Source: Isoetes taiwanensis (Eukaryota > Streptophyta > Lycopodiopsida > Isoetales > Isoetaceae). From it: DNA of 64,000 nt. The position numbers were made by a program, and so were the translations under genes. The notes under the pieces were generated by a model. The model saw nothing but the letters and a program-made list of their open reading frames with translations, made no database searches and had not been told where the DNA came from. The stretch is taken from the NCBI GenBank assembly GCA_021234155.1, contig JAJEKV010000170.1, positions 939,743-1,003,742 of the forward strand. The letters are read 5' to 3'. This document shows, piece after piece, positions 49,572 through 61,994 of this stretch (the stretch's first letter is position 1; every line of letters begins with the position of its first letter).

Positions 49572-50890
49572 TGAATTGATTTTTATCATCCATGGAGACT
49601 AATTGGCCTATGGGATCCAAATAAAGGATACAACAAGCATATTACTGCTAGGATCAAAAAACCCTCATCCCATAAGGTTTTGAAAGAAAAAGCTTGGTAA
49701 TAATAGGTATGCTGAGAGATTGTACAATGATATATTATGGTGCGTTTCAATCTCAACACCGTGTTTGGGGACATAAATGAGTGCGTGCATCCATACTGTC
49801 TTGGAGAAAAGATCTCAACAAACCCACTAAGGTTGTGTCCAACATAGCATGAAGTGGCTGGTTACGGCTTCATATGTGATTGAATGCTGGACATTGCTGC
49901 AGTGTATAGCATTCATTTTTAATGGCACCCTGGTGGCAACACTGACAGAGTCTATTCTCATGCATCTCTCGAGCCCATCTACCTATCTCAATTCGCCAGT
50001 GATATGCACCTGTGCGAATTGACGCTATCAACTTGCAATTTTTCAGTGACAAATGTGTACGCAGATAGCGTTGTGGACCTCGCATAAGCATTGGGTTGGG
50101 CGTAAGCATTGGGTTGACCTGGAGATGGTGGTGTGATGTCTTAACCTGTTCAAGGGAACTAGTATCTCAAAGTTTGCTAAGGAAGCACGCATCGACGTAC
50201 TGCCATAAGTTATGGTGTCCTCTTCAGTTTCCATCTATATGCACATGTGCTCTTGCACATTCCATTTGGAGAAACATTGAGCTCGCTTCTCCTTCCAATA
50301 GGCTTTGAGGCACTGCGGAGCCATGGCCACTGTATAAGCCAAGTTGGAAAGACGATCATTGCCCATACCAACTACCTTCTGGAAGTAGATAATGTGGTGA
50401 TTGAGTGTTGCTCGCTATAAAGGTAAGAAATGTGTCTTTTGCAGAAGGATCTAGTAGGAGACTATGGATTTTACCCCAAGTGCCCGAGTTAGAAAGGCCT
50501 TCTGTACCTGCATCCACTCAAGTTCATTCCAGATGGCCAGGGATATGATTGTGCCTCATACTTCAATCTCATACAAATGAACAAGTGTGACAGATAAGAC
50601 CAGCCATATAGCTCTGCCTTGTGACTGTACAATGCCTTCCAACCTCATGTCACCCATAATTGGATGAAAGTGTCCCAGTATATCGTAGTAGGGAACTTTA
50701 TGCCCAGGTACTTGTAGTGGGTGCTACCTCCACATTTTGCCCCTGACAAGTAAAAGAGTGAAGGCTCGGATGCCGCGAAAGTGAGATAAGCATTACCTTA
50801 GTCTTGGCCAACTTGAGTCTCATTCCCATGGCTCAGCAAAACGTGTCCAGGGCATGCAAATAAGGATGTCTTGTTGAGGATGCAATTTCA
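49572..50890 (-). mobile_element. Hairpin-tailed LINE, degenerate
   Basis: The 3' end at 49572 has CAATT pentamers and GGCCAATTAGTC just inside. The C-terminal domain at 49870-50109 reads WRIEIGRWAREMHENR and CQCCHQGAIKNECYTLQQC, where the knuckle His has become Tyr. RT C-terminal sequence runs on to about 50890 with many stops. It belongs to the same subfamily as 54957-56410. Confidence 0.75.
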
Positions 50891-51500
50891 AAATGGAAAG
50901 ACGAGCTTGATGATTGATTCTTCCTACCAATCAAGCCCTTTCTCCGATTAGATTTTGTAGTTGCATTCTGCTATAGGTATTTTCCATCATGGGCTCTTTA
51001 TTCAATGTATGCACGTGGCAAGTGTTCAAATCATGCTTATTGGGAACCAAGTTTCGAATTTGGTTCCGTATTGGAACTAGTTCCTAAGGTTCAGGAGTTT
51101 CAGGAACTTCTATGGACGTTAAAACTAAGTTCTGGAACTACTTCCCACTATTTAAGAACCCCATTCCCGGTAACAAAAATAAAAACCCCTAATTTTTCAA
51201 AGGTTCTAGGCACAAAATCTGTGTCAAACAAAAATCTGCACCTGAAAAAACTTTGTCAATGGTTTTAGGCACAGACCCTGTGCCTAAAAAACATGTCTTC
51301 CGTTTTGGCAAGCTTGGTCATACTACGAAGCAGTTTGCTTGCTTACTCTGTAGTACTCGACCTCAACAAACTAGTACGGCTTCTGAACAATAGCAGATGA
51401 TGTAAGAAGAACTCTAATGTTGTTATGGAAGCTAAACTCATGGATTCAACCTTGTATGCAGGTAAACTGTTGAAGAGTATTCATTGAATCTGCATTAATG
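50891..51500. other. Intergenic DNA
   Basis: An ORF at 51005-51268 has no recognisable domain. Words such as GGAACTAGTTCC and CAGGAACTT recur near 51060-51150 as partial palindromes. Confidence 0.4.
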
Positions 51501-51564
51501 AGTCATTTTGCAAGCCCAATATGTGTATCCGAGTTTGCTATATCTATTTGCCAAGCTTGCAATC

Positions 51565-51804
51565 ATGGCTCTTGTGTTATTTACTCTTATGTATTTGGCT
51601 TGCTCTTGTGATCTTGATGCATCAGAAGAAAACCACACAAATCCATGTCAGGTTCAGCTGTTAAAGGTGCCAACAACAAAGAACCAAAAAGGCAATATGG
51701 CTGGATCAAAATGGTCTAGTAATGGGGGCCCTAAAATCGATTTCTTCGAGGTCACGGGTTCAAGTATGAGCAATCAATCTTGTGCTGCCATATGTACTAG
51801 ATAA
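51565..51804 (+). CDS. Possible small secreted protein
   Basis: Starting at the internal Met at 51565, the 79-aa frame begins with a secretory-type signal (MALVLFTLMYLACSCDLDAS). A polar segment with four further Cys/Asn-rich positions follows, ending NQSCAAICTR. The longer ORF starts at 51508. No family is recognised. Support is only the signal-like start, and the frame's 3' end lies in a duplicated segment. Confidence 0.25.
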   Translation: MALVLFTLMYLACSCDLDASEENHTNPCQVQLLKVPTTKNQKGNMAGSKWSSNGGPKIDFFEVTGSSMSNQSCAAICTR

Positions 51805-51949
51805 TCATATGCAAAGCAGTTCCTAGCATAAGATATCGCGACTAGGTAGTATGACCAATTGATCCTGTGGTGGAAACTTAAAGCTGCCATATGTACTACA
51901 TAATCATATGCAAAGCAGCTCCTAGCAAAAGATATCGCGACTAGGTAGT
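51784..51949. repeat. Direct duplication of 67 bases
   Basis: GCTGCCATATGTACTA through GACTAGGTAGT occurs at 51784-51850 and again at 51883-51949, with about five differences and a 32-base spacer. Confidence 0.85.
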
Positions 51950-52027
51950 GGATTGGCTTCCATGTGATACATAGAATGCAGTGTAGTTATTGTACTCATG
52001 CATGATGGTGAATAGATTGGCATCCTT

Positions 52028-52052
52028 CAATAAAAAAAAAGAAAGAAAGAAA
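52028..52052 (+). repeat. A-rich tail with GAAA units
   Basis: AATAAAAAAAAA followed by GAAA units looks like the 3' tail of a retroposed sequence, but no parent element was recognised upstream. Confidence 0.5.
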
Positions 52053-54000
52053 GAGTAGTTATCAATGGTTTAATTTTGTATGTTATCAACTCTTAGCACT
52101 GTGCAGACTTAAGAAATATTCCATTTTATATTTCTTAATGGTATTCTTACGGAGTATTGAAACATGTATTTCCTTGTAACTCAATCTCCTACCTCATGGA
52201 TTTGGCTACTATATTATCGAAAGTGCTCTTGCCGTAGACCATTCAAATGCATAATTTCTCATGACTAGAATGTAACAATGTCTGATCATCTGTGCAGGTA
52301 AATTAATGGGTCCCACAAAATCAAAACTCCATCATTAAAATGATGTTGCTGGTGGGATTTATTGTCAGGACTATGCGTCAAGAAACTCTGGGAAATATCA
52401 CATTATTGAACATCCCTGTGGAAATCTTGAAATGGTGAGAAGTCTGATTGAAGAATTTTATAGACAATCTTATCTCTTGCAATATTCCATCATCTGCTTC
52501 TTGAATGAGACCTCTTGATCTACGGGCAAAATGCATTAGTGTCAGATGCGATCCATTGATGGAGGAGACTGAAGTACTGATGGAGGCATTGGGATTATGA
52601 ATGAAGCTTGCCTATATGGTTATGAAGTAATACTCTATCTTTGATATTTGCTATCTGCAATGATCAACACTCAAATAATTACAAATTGACTAAAAAACAT
52701 TGTATTGTAATGAAGTAGTAACCTACTTTAGGAGATAACACATTCAAAGCACTACCTGCTTCAAAAGTATTTTGCATGCCATGATCATGGACATGATATT
52801 CTTCTTTTGCACATGATTCCTCAGATCAACTAATGAGTGAGTTATGACAGCTTACAATGACAGTGTTAAATATTACTAAGCATGCATTGAAGGTCAAAGT
52901 TTTGTTCTAGTATTTTGTAAAAAGAAAAATTTCATCGGAATGGACACTCTTATGGACCAAATTAAAGATCCTATGGCATACTGAAAGACATATTACCAAT
53001 TCTCATTAAGGGCCAAAAAGCTATTTTGGAAAATAGGGAAAATCAGTTGTAATATGAGTAGAAGGAGTAGAGGAACCAATTCTAAAAGTCAAACGTTCCG
53101 TAAATCAAGGAAGGCATTTGGTGACACAAGGAATCAAAAATCATGTGGAGAACACAGCACTAAGTCAATCTATGTAGAATGAATTAGTAATAAAATAATA
53201 GTTGTGATATGAGATCTCATATTACAAAAAATGAAATGATGATTTGGTGAAGCACGAGCAAACTTGACTGAGCTAAGAAACAGGCCTCAACTCCCATCAC
53301 CAAAATGCAAAATCGATAGATTAGAAGAGAACACAGCACTATGATTATAAATAGATAGATTGGAAGAGAACACACAGCACTATGATTACAAATGACATGG
53401 CAAATCGAGAGATACAGCAGAAGAGGATCGCAAGTTAAATTTAAAAACAAACAAGAAAGAAGAATAGTTAAGGAGCTCGCTACAAAGAACTGATGAAACC
53501 AAACCGCTATAAAAAAACCTTTATGTGTGTGTTTATTATGAACACTAAGAAGAGAGCCGGCCAAGATATTCCAATTGCACCATTTCTTCCCACCAAAAAA
53601 GAAAGTGGAGGGGGGGAGAATAAACCATTGGCCTCCCCCTTTTTTTGAGAACTTGTTGAAAATGCCATTCCTGATGATGAAAATGCCATGAACGACATTC
53701 TCAGTAACAAGCATCCAGGAATCAGAACATGACGTTCCCAAAACATAGAACCCTAGGAAATGCATTCCAGAATAAGAACGCGCTCAGAATGACGTTTTTG
53801 ATAACGATGAATCATACTACCACAATCAAGTGGTTAGAAAAGGTGAAGGGTATGCCATTGTCCTCCAGAGAAAAAGGGAGCCCTCCTGTGGTTTTGGTAT
53901 TTTTAGCAATGTAGAAAAGTGTTTTTGAAAGGGTTGCAGCTACTGGAACACAAAAACTCTAGGCCATGGATAAATATGTCGCAGATGTTGCAAGGATTCG
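52053..54000. other. Intergenic DNA
   Basis: The 182-codon minus-strand ORF at 53217-53765 is hydrophobic and overlaps other frames. It shows no domain and looks accidental. No RNA gene or repeat is seen. Confidence 0.45.
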
Positions 54001-54230
54001 GTGGCAAGGGAGCTAATTAAGATGTGGAAACAAATCAAAAAAGCCTTTGAAATTCACAGCTTACCAAGATTTTGCAGACATTGCAAAGAAATGGGATTTA
54101 TTCAAACATGGAGAACAAGAGTCTGTGTATCAGTATACTATCAACTTCAGCTATATATTAGTGCAAATGGAGGACCTCGGTGATAAGGAGCTGACAAAGG
54201 AAATTATATCTAGATTTATCACATCATAAA
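54001..54230 (+). pseudogene. Possible retrotransposon gag fragment
   Basis: One frame (54047-54229) reads AYQDFADIAKKWDLFKHGEQ, then ESVYQYTINFSYILVQMEDL and KELTKEIISRFITS. The spacing resembles the retrotransposon gag (capsid) motif (E-S-V-x-x-Y-x-x-x-F). It is short and isolated, so this is tentative. Confidence 0.35.
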
Positions 54231-54404
54231 TTTGGCAAAGCACTTGCCAGGGAAGTTGAGCTAAGTCGTCTAATCATTGGTTATCGAACTTAAGGTTTAC
54301 GGTATGATGCATATGATTGCTTGCGCATGTGTATGTAAATTATTAAGTGGAATGAAGTTTTTCTTTAAAAAATCTTTATATTCGATTAATTGTTTAATCT
54401 TAAT

Positions 54405-54605
54405 AAGAGGGATACCTTTCTTGTTTAAGTTAGATTGAATTAATCAACTTGAATGATTAGAGGATCTTTCTTGTTCAAGTAAAGGAAATCTACTTGGAGG
54501 ATTAGAAATGGGATCTTTCATGTTCAAGTGAGAAAAACCTATTGGGAGAATCAGAAAGGGGCTCTTTCTTGCTTAAGTAAAGGAAATCTATCTAAAAATT
54601 AAAAA
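54405..54605. repeat. Imperfect tandem repeat, about 62-67 bases
   Basis: Three to four units contain TCTTTCTTGTTCAAGTAAAG and GGAAATCTACTTGGAGGAT. No coding content. Confidence 0.7.
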
Positions 54606-54956
54606 AGAAATACATTTTTCTTTAGTGTGTTGGGAATAGGTTGCTAGAAGTCAAAGAGAAATCTTTTCAAGGCAATATGATCAAACTTGAGAAGAGAAGG
54701 ACTAATGTTTCCAAAGTTTGTTATTTTATATTTTATAGACCATCGCAGACGATCGATTCTGAGAAGGGAAGGATGGGTACTAGTCCATGGTGAAAGGGCT
54801 ATAGAAATTACGAGCAAGGCTATGTCAAAGTATATTATAAGAGCTCTATTAAGAGTTAGGGTGTACCTTTGTAAATAAGAAGGCAAATAAAATTTTATTT
54901 TTTTTGTTTGTTTGTTTTTTGTGGTAATTTAAGGGATAATTGCGTATGAATTGAAA

Positions 54957-56410
54957 AGAATAGAATAGAATAGAATAGATTTTTTAGCGTCCACGGAGAC
55001 CGAATGGCCTATGGGACTCAAACAAAAAGAGAGCAGCAAGCGTATTACTGATAGGATTAAAAAACCCCCGCCCCGAAGGGTTTTCGAGGGAAAAACCTTA
55101 GCAGTAATAAGTATGTATCTTTGTACGCAGCATAAATTGTATAGGACAGTTCAATACCGTCCCGGAGGACACAGCTGAATCCGTGCATCCATAACCTCCT
55201 GGAGGTATGACCCCAACAAACCCACTGACGCCGTATTCAACAACTCATGCAACGGTTGGCCAGGCACTAGTAATCGAACATACCGCTCTGGATATGGGCA
55301 AACGGCCCGGCCAGATCACGGAGGGCATGACATTCATCCTCAATGGTGCCACGGTAGCAACACCGGCAAAAGCCTTTGCTCGTGCTTCCCGAGCCCAACG
55401 TCCCGTCTCAATGTGGAGCGCGATGTGCACCCGCGTCTTGAATGGAAGCTATAAGTCTAAGGCTTCTTCATGGGCAACCTGGGTGTACAAATCTTGGTGT
55501 GTGCCTCTCGTGAAGCCTAGGATTGACTTGTGGCGATAGTGTGCCCGCTTAACGTGCGTCGAGCATCGCATCCCGAGCTTGCGAAGGAAAGTAGCATCTA
55601 GGTACGGCTTAAGTGCTTTGTGATCTTTCTTTGTCCTTATATGCGCATCTGTTTGCTGTACACCCCGGCGTGAGAATCAGCGAGCTTGCTTGTCCTTCCA
55701 AAGAGGCTTTTCGCGTTGGGGACCCATCGCCATGGCCAAAGCAAGGTTAGGCGGACGTGTATCACCCATAGCGACCACCTTTCGGAAGTAAATGATATGG
55801 CGTTCGGTCAGGCCGTTGAAGGGGTAGAAAACCTGTCTCTGGATTAGGATCACGGTATGGAACCATGGACTTTACCCCAAGGGTCGTGCCAAGAAGGCTT
55901 TTTTGCACCTGCTTTCGAGGTCATTCCGTGTTGAGGGATATCCACCCCCCCACACGCCGCCCCATACAAAAGGACCGGCTCGACCAAAGCACTGAAACAA
56001 GTGTGGATGATGGCCCGGGCATACAACTCGCCTTGTGGCTGTTGTTACGCATGGCATATAGTGCTTTCAACCCGGTGACCCACTTAACCCGATCGCTTGA
56101 CATCCCAATGGGTGGTAGTAGAGAACTTCGATCCCCAAGTACTTGTAGGTCGAGCCACCTCTACATCTTGTCCCCAGTAAGTGAATGAGGGAAGCCATGG
56201 CTGACGGGATTATGAAACTAGCAAAGACCTAGTTTTGGGCAAGTTAACTCGCATGCCGTGAATCGGCAAAAAGTGTCAAGAGCATCCAGGTGACATTGCA
56301 TGTCCTCTGGAGTATAGGCCAGGAGGTTGACATCGTCAGCATATATGAGTTGCCGGTCATCGTGGCAACGAATCCAAAAAATACAAAAGGGAAGAAGCCG
56401 CAACTACAAG
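54957..56410 (-). mobile_element. Hairpin-tailed LINE A, 5'-truncated
   Basis: Tail units TTCTA at 54957-54979 precede the hairpin AGGCC-ATTC-GGTCT and the shared 3' UTR. The RT active site near 56340 reads LIYADDVNLLAY (Asp pair intact), followed by HLDALDTFC and a thumb region in several broken frames. The C-terminal domain lies at 55.2-55.5 kb (ETGRWAREARAKAF). It is cut off just upstream of YADD, where a GGGA tract begins. Confidence 0.8.
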
Positions 56411-56448
56411 GGGGGGGGGGAGGGAGGGAGGGAGGGAGGGAGAGAGAA
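56410..56448 (+). repeat. GGGA tract between LINE A and LINE B
   Basis: A G run followed by GGGA and GA units lies exactly between the truncated end of LINE A and the 3' end of LINE B. Confidence 0.9.
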
Positions 56449-57211
56449 TTGAAGTTTATTATGTCTATGGGAGGCCTCAAAGACCTATTAGACAATACAT
56501 TTAAACATCATCATAGAATAATAGATGAGTTTCTGAGTCCGCATCTAGCTCATCACTCTCACTCATAATGTCATCATCTCCTAGTAAAGCTGTACAACTT
56601 TTTAGGCAACTATCCCTATATTGTTGAAGTTCAATCAAGTAGGCCCCTATTGTATTTCCATCCATCATGAAAAAGGATTGTAAATCCTAAGTATGTATCT
56701 GGTATTAAATGTATATGCAACCTAAGTAAGGCATGTTCTTCATCTTCCACCTGTTCTTCCCCACATATTTTGCAATATCTTTCATGCCTAGGAATGATAT
56801 AGCCCCAACGCCCTACTTCCACCCCTAAATGATGTGAGCACAGTCGAATCATGCTAATAACATGTCTTTTCTGAATGGACAAATCTTCTCGCAACAAGTG
56901 CCTTGCCACCTCCAAATTGGGGTTCATAATCTGTTTGTATAATAGCATTTTGGTTTTAGGTTGGTACCACAATTTCTTATGTATCTTAACTAACACCCAT
57001 TGCTTCAAGTGATCACCTATAAAAAGTGCCTCTTCCCAATGGATATCCCATCCATGGGACCACCGCTTCACATCATCAAACCATCCCTTTTCTGTACTAA
57101 ACCTGAATGCTCGATGTGTCAGAGAGGTGTCATTTTTGAGTCTTACCTTATGTAGGTAACAGATACATCTCAGGATGGCTTTCCTTCAAATGGCATGAAC
57201 CCGCTTTTCAT
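56449..57211 (-). mobile_element. Hairpin-tailed LINE B, 5'-truncated
   Basis: The 3' hairpin is AGGTCT-TTG-AGGCCT on the minus strand. The C-terminal domain (56631-57071) reads KRHVISMIRLCSHHLGVEVG and CKICGEEQVEDEEHALLRLH, where the last knuckle Cys is replaced. Upstream, LRCICYLHKVRLKND and STEKGWFDDVKRW match the LINE at 60.54-60.66 kb. It ends abruptly at a TG microsatellite. Confidence 0.8.
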
Positions 57212-57213
57212 CA

Positions 57214-57385
<172 letters not shown>

Positions 57386-57765
57386 GACCAATGAATATTG
57401 GCAATCAGGAGAAGGAGTCGAGCAACAACGATTATCCATTGACTCCTCCAACATGCACATGCATCATATTTTAAAGAAATGCAAAGCCTCATCCTTATCG
57501 GAATGAACTCAGAATGAACATCTTTTTCACCAGTCTTATCTTGGATCTCCTGTACTACTACGCATTTGGTGGAGATGTTCTACTGCCACCTGGTATTGTG
57601 ATTTGGAGGCTTGTGATGTGAGACATCAACAATCCGATAGTGCCCACTTGAGCCAACAAATGAGATGAAGGCTAACTCCTAACTATATAAGTTGTATTCA
57701 TCTCAAGATAGATATAGTCAAAGATGTATCATGTATACATCCCTTAGAGTAATTTAGTTTGGAAA
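57386..57765. other. Intergenic DNA left of the second copia element
   Basis: No gene or repeat is recognised. The sequence after the GGGA tract does not look like a LINE 3' end. Confidence 0.45.
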
Positions 57766-58076
57766 TGTTAGATTGTGTGTAAATATGTGTTTTTGTATCT
57801 TATAATAGAATCCATAGGGTGTTATGTATGTAATAGATCACCCATATATAGTCAACGCGGTAGCCTTATGCTACTTTGAGGCAATTGATTGTCTCAATCA
57901 TAGGGCATAAGTATGCTATTGTGTACATTAAAAAGTGTTAATTAGGGACATAAAACTACCTAGAAAAGTACCCAACATTGCCTATTAGCCCTTCATTATT
58001 GTATATAAGAGCATGTACTCTTCATGAATAATACATTCACTTTGGGATTAACTTGTGTTCTCTCTCTCTCTCTCTC
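57766..58076 (+). repeat. Copia 5' LTR, left part
   Basis: The start is placed at TGTTAGATTGTGTGT by resemblance to TGTTGGAACGTGTCC of the first element. It runs to a CT microsatellite (about nine units, 58059-58076) where the LINE is inserted. The TATA-like TATATAAGAG lies at about 58000-58010. Confidence 0.7.
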
Positions 58077-58080
58077 ATCA

Positions 58081-60640
58081 GTTAAGAATAGGAGATTTAC
58101 AGATATGGACATTGGAAATGGCGGTGTGGCATGCTATGTCAGAGATGAACATCTAGATGTAGTGATGGCTGTAAAAAAGGATGTAAATAACCAATATATA
58201 TGGCTGCAGATTAAACAACAAAACAGTATGGTATATATGGCAGCCTGCTACTTCGCTCCAAGACATAAACAGGCCTACTCGGATGGGGCTACAGGTGAAG
58301 ATATGTTTTTGAATTAGAACAAGATATCATAGGTTACCAGATGCAGGGAAATATCATATTGGCAGGCGACTTCAATGGGAGAACAGGAAGTACACAAGCA
58401 ACAATCCATACATGGGAAGACGAACCCATTTGGTTCAAATCGATGGAGGAATCAGAAATTGCTAGGCTGGGCTGGAGCAGACTGTCCGCTGATCCGACAA
58501 CCACCAAATACGGGCGCCAACTGTTAAATCTCTGCACAAATGCGGAACTCCTGGTATGTAATGGAATGAATCGATTTCCTAAATCCAAATCTTGTACATG
58601 CAGATCAAGGAGTGTGGTGGACTACCTTATCATATCCCAAAATGCCTTGGAGATAATTACAGATTTTGAGGTTGGGAGAGAAAATCTAGAATCAGATCAT
58701 GCATTCCTAACATTCTCCATATGTGAGAGTAGATTGCCATCCCTTGTGGAAAATGTTGTCCCGCAACCTATTTGTATGATCAGACCTGCTATGGCAGATG
58801 CATACAGAGCATACATTGAGGAGCAAGTAGAACAAAGTGCTTGGAATGACACTGCTGCAGATATGCATAACCAGCTGGTAAGAATAATAGCAGATGCCGT
58901 ACATCATTGTGAGCCAGTTCGAGTGAAGAAGGGGCTTCCCTGTAAATCATGGTATGATGAGGAATGCCGTGCAGCTAAGAAACAATGGAAAGATAGCCAA
59001 GGAGAAAACATGAAAATTATGAGGAAGAAATATCAGCGGATTGTCAGGCAAAAGAAAAGACACTTTATCTTGTCAAAGCAGGAGCTTTTGATCCAGCAAT
59101 GTCATGCAGATCCGAAAACATACTGGAAAAATATGAAAAAGCATAAGCATAAAGATCCTCCCATCTCTGCAGCCGAGCTTTGGAGCCAAGTCAAAAAGCT
59201 GTATTATGATGCTAGCAGCCAAGCAATGCCAAAAGCAAAATCTGATCTGATTTTCATTGAAGAAGAAATCGCCGAAGGCATAAACAAGCTTGCAAATGGG
59301 AAAGCAAAAGATCAAAATAAGCTGAGCGCAGAACATCTCAAATGGGCCGGGAAGAGCATATATACAATAATAACACGCATGTTCAATTCAGCGATGCAAC
59401 AAGGGTTCCCTCATGATTGGCAACTGAACAGAATCGTCCCCATACACAAAAGTGGATCTATGCTGGATGGAAATAATTATCGCACTCTTATGGTAAGCAA
59501 TCTATTTTCCAAGCTTTTTGCTAGCATAGTAGAGAAGAAAATCAGTGTATGGGCTGAACATAATGATAAGAGAGCCAAGACTCGGGCTGGTTTTAGTTGC
59601 ACATATGTCTACATTAGACCACCGGTCACACTAAAATGCATTTTGATACGAAGAAGGGCACAAAAAACCGGTTTATATTTGCTTTTATTGATTTTCAGAA
59701 GGCATTTGATAAAGTTCCACGGAACAAGCTATGGGAAAAGAATGGAATGCTTACAGTACCTAAACAGGTTGGCGGTCATCGCGAGATATTATATGAAAAA
59801 GTTTTGGTGCGGTTAATTTATGCCTTTTAAAAGCGTAAGTTCCGTATGTGACGGAAAAGTAACATTGGTGTGAAACAAGGATGCCCCCCATCTCCCTACG
59901 ATTTTTGGTCTTTTCATAGAGACAGGTCTTGAGGAGTGGCTAGAAGATAATTGTGGCGGAGGCACGGGAGATATATGGATATGTCATCCAATTTATTCGT
60001 ATCGCGGATGATGTAGTGCTTTTTGCACGCCGCGGTGCACATGCAACAAATATTGGGCCATTTGGGCACTTTCTCGTGACAGGGGCGAGAATGCAAGTCA
60101 ACTTAGAAAAACTAAGATCATGACGGTTGGTGCTCTTAAACAGGAATGTGGTTTTAAATATAAGGAGGATATAGTGGAGACATGTGAAGCATACAAATAC
60201 CTTGGGCTTGTCATAAGCAGGAACCACAAATGGAATGCGTGCATAGCACAAAGGGTAGAAAGTGGACGAAAAGCTATATTCTATGCAAAGCACATGCGGG
60301 AAGTCTCACATTTGAAGTGGGCTCTTAAGAGCAAGCTATATGAGGCATTGGTTCAAAGTACAATACTTTATGGGGCTGAAATTTGGGGGCCAGGACTGCC
60401 ACAATGCTTATGGGAAGATATAGAGCAGGTGCACAAGAAATTTCTAAGACTAGAGCTAGGAGTAAAAGCACAAACACCATACCCGATGATGCTAGCTGAG
60501 TGTGGCCTTATGACACTTGAAGGAGAAGCGCTGCTTAAGTGCATTAAGTACTTAATTAAGGTTAAGAAGATGAATAACACTCGCATCCCCCATCATGCCA
60601 TGTTGAGCAATCAAAAGAAAGGATGGTATCTTTGATGTTA
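58081..60640 (+). pseudogene. LINE G ORF2: endonuclease and reverse transcriptase
   Basis: Endonuclease: GGVACYVRDEHLDVVMAV (58110 on), then in another frame ILAGDFNGRTGS, SVVDYLIISQNALEI and ESDHAFLTF, carrying the GDFN and SDH catalytic motifs. A basic linker (about residues 230-300 of 58341-59816) leads to RT: NGKAKDQNKLSAEHLKW, NRIVPIHKSGSMLDGNNYRT, FIDFQKAFDKVPRNKLWE (59690), GVKQGCPPSP (59868) and IADDVVLFARR (about 60000). The frame 60120-60635 holds the thumb (YKYLGLVISRNHKWNACIA, LYGAEIWGPGLPQCLWEDI). At least four frameshifts, mostly at 59.6-60.1 kb, inactivate it. It copies the RNA at nicked target DNA. The clade (RTE-like or other) needs a tree. Confidence 0.88.
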
Positions 60641-60678
60641 TTAAATGGTTTTCAAGGTGGGATATTGTTTGGGAAGAT

Positions 60679-61212
60679 GTGCCCCAAAATGATCGCTTAA
60701 GAGCATGGGTTTATGAAAAGGTTAAGAGGAGACTTTGGTTAAATCCAAAAACGAAGATGTTATTGTACAGGATGCATATGAATCCCTCATTAGAGACTGC
60801 TGCATACTTAAGGGAGAACATATCCGTGAGAAAACGACACACTATCAGCAGGATACGACTTAGTTCACATCACCTTGGGGTGGAAGTTGGCCGTTGGGGA
60901 ACTATCCCAAGACATCTGAGGTGCTGCAAGGTATGTGGTCAAGATGACATCGAAGATGAAGAACATGTTATAATTAAGTGCCCAGCATATAGCATGATTC
61001 GAGATAGACATGGCACACATTCACCTGACCTAGGTACGTTCTTTGAATTGGATGGAAACAGAATTGGATCTTTCTTAATTGAGACACTACAACTAAGAGA
61101 GAGATGTACAAAAGATGTGAATACAATGCTGAATGAAGATGAAACTTGGAGTGAGAGTGAGGAATTAGATGAGGAAATGGAGACTCATCTAATATTTTAT
61201 GATGTAAACTAA
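60679..61212 (+). pseudogene. LINE G C-terminal domain with CCHC-like knuckle
   Basis: An open frame of 177 codons. KRHTISRIRLSSHHLGVEVG is followed by CKVCGQDDIEDEEHVIIKC (C-x2-C-x9-H-x4-C). The tail is acidic. The TAA at 61210-61212 lies only about 15 bases before the 3' hairpin. A frameshift near 60635-60680 separates it from RT. Confidence 0.85.
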
Positions 61213-61280
61213 TTTTCTCGTCTTATAGGCCTGAGAGGCCTCCCAAAAAGACGTAATACAATTCACTTCACTTCACTTCA

Positions 61281-61332
61281 TTCTTTCTGTCTTGCTGCGT
61301 CAATTTATTCCTAGAATAATACATTTCTAACG
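61281..61332 (+). repeat. Copia 5' LTR, right part
   Basis: TTCTTTCTGTCTTGCTGCG and the following bases to CTAACG match the end of the LTR at 38-40 kb (TTTCTCTGTTTTGCTATG to CAACA), directly followed by the PBS. Confidence 0.7.
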
Positions 61333-61345
61333 TGGTACCAGAGCC
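61333..61345 (+). other. Copia primer-binding site
   Basis: TGGTACCAGAGCC differs by one base from the initiator-Met site TGGTATCAGAGCC of the first element. Confidence 0.85.
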
Positions 61346-61994
61346 AAGTTCATAGGTACTCCAAGGATTGACGAAAAGCTTTTTGTTTTTAACAAAACGC
61401 TTCAAAGGAACTTTTGACAAAAGGTAATACAAAGGTAATAACATCTTCTTTCTATAAAGCAAAGGTAAAAGTCATAGTTATAGAGCAAAATAGGCCGACT
61501 TTGGATGATCGTAACTTTCTTAATGTAGTTCAAATTTGTGTGATCTATGGCTTGTTGAAAAGTCTTAGAATCTAGTCTAAATGACAATAAAATCAGTGAA
61601 AAGAAGGAGTACTTTTTGAGTTTTGTTTTTTAGCTGATCCTGTTCTAAGACTGTAGGTGAAAGTATTCTTGATAATAAGTTGCATCATCTTGATGCAACA
61701 ACATCTTCATATATATTATTACTTCATTAAACGAGAGTTTGTTTTGGTCTGATTTGTGGTTTGAACTAACCTAGGTATGGTTTGTTGGTTTGTTGTTTAC
61801 TTATTTTGCACGCAAAGATTAATAAGCATCATTTGTACCTATAAAATTTGTAATTTGCTTATTCTCAAAAACACTAAAAGACTAATAGTGTAAATCATGC
61901 TTATAAAAACACTTTTTCTTGTAGGTTGTGTATGCATGATAAATTGAATTGACTTGATAAAGAAATTATTATATTCTAAAAGCAAGTATGCTAA

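Larger units (their letters stand above)
58077..61280 (+). mobile_element. Hairpin-tailed LINE G, longest copy, inside a copia LTR
   Basis: The left junction lies directly after the CT run of the LTR. The right end has AGGCCTGAGAGGCCT (61228-61242, 6-bp stem), GACGTAATACAA and three TTCAC units, and then the LTR resumes. The element covers the middle of the endonuclease to the C-terminal knuckle, so it is 5'-truncated but keeps nearly all of ORF2. It provides the reference for the other copies. Confidence 0.9.

Noticed and set aside
53217-53765. Membrane protein of 182 aa on the minus strand
   Set aside because: Hydrophobic content comes from A-rich plus-strand sequence. No family, no splice or promoter support, and overlapping frames are equally open.
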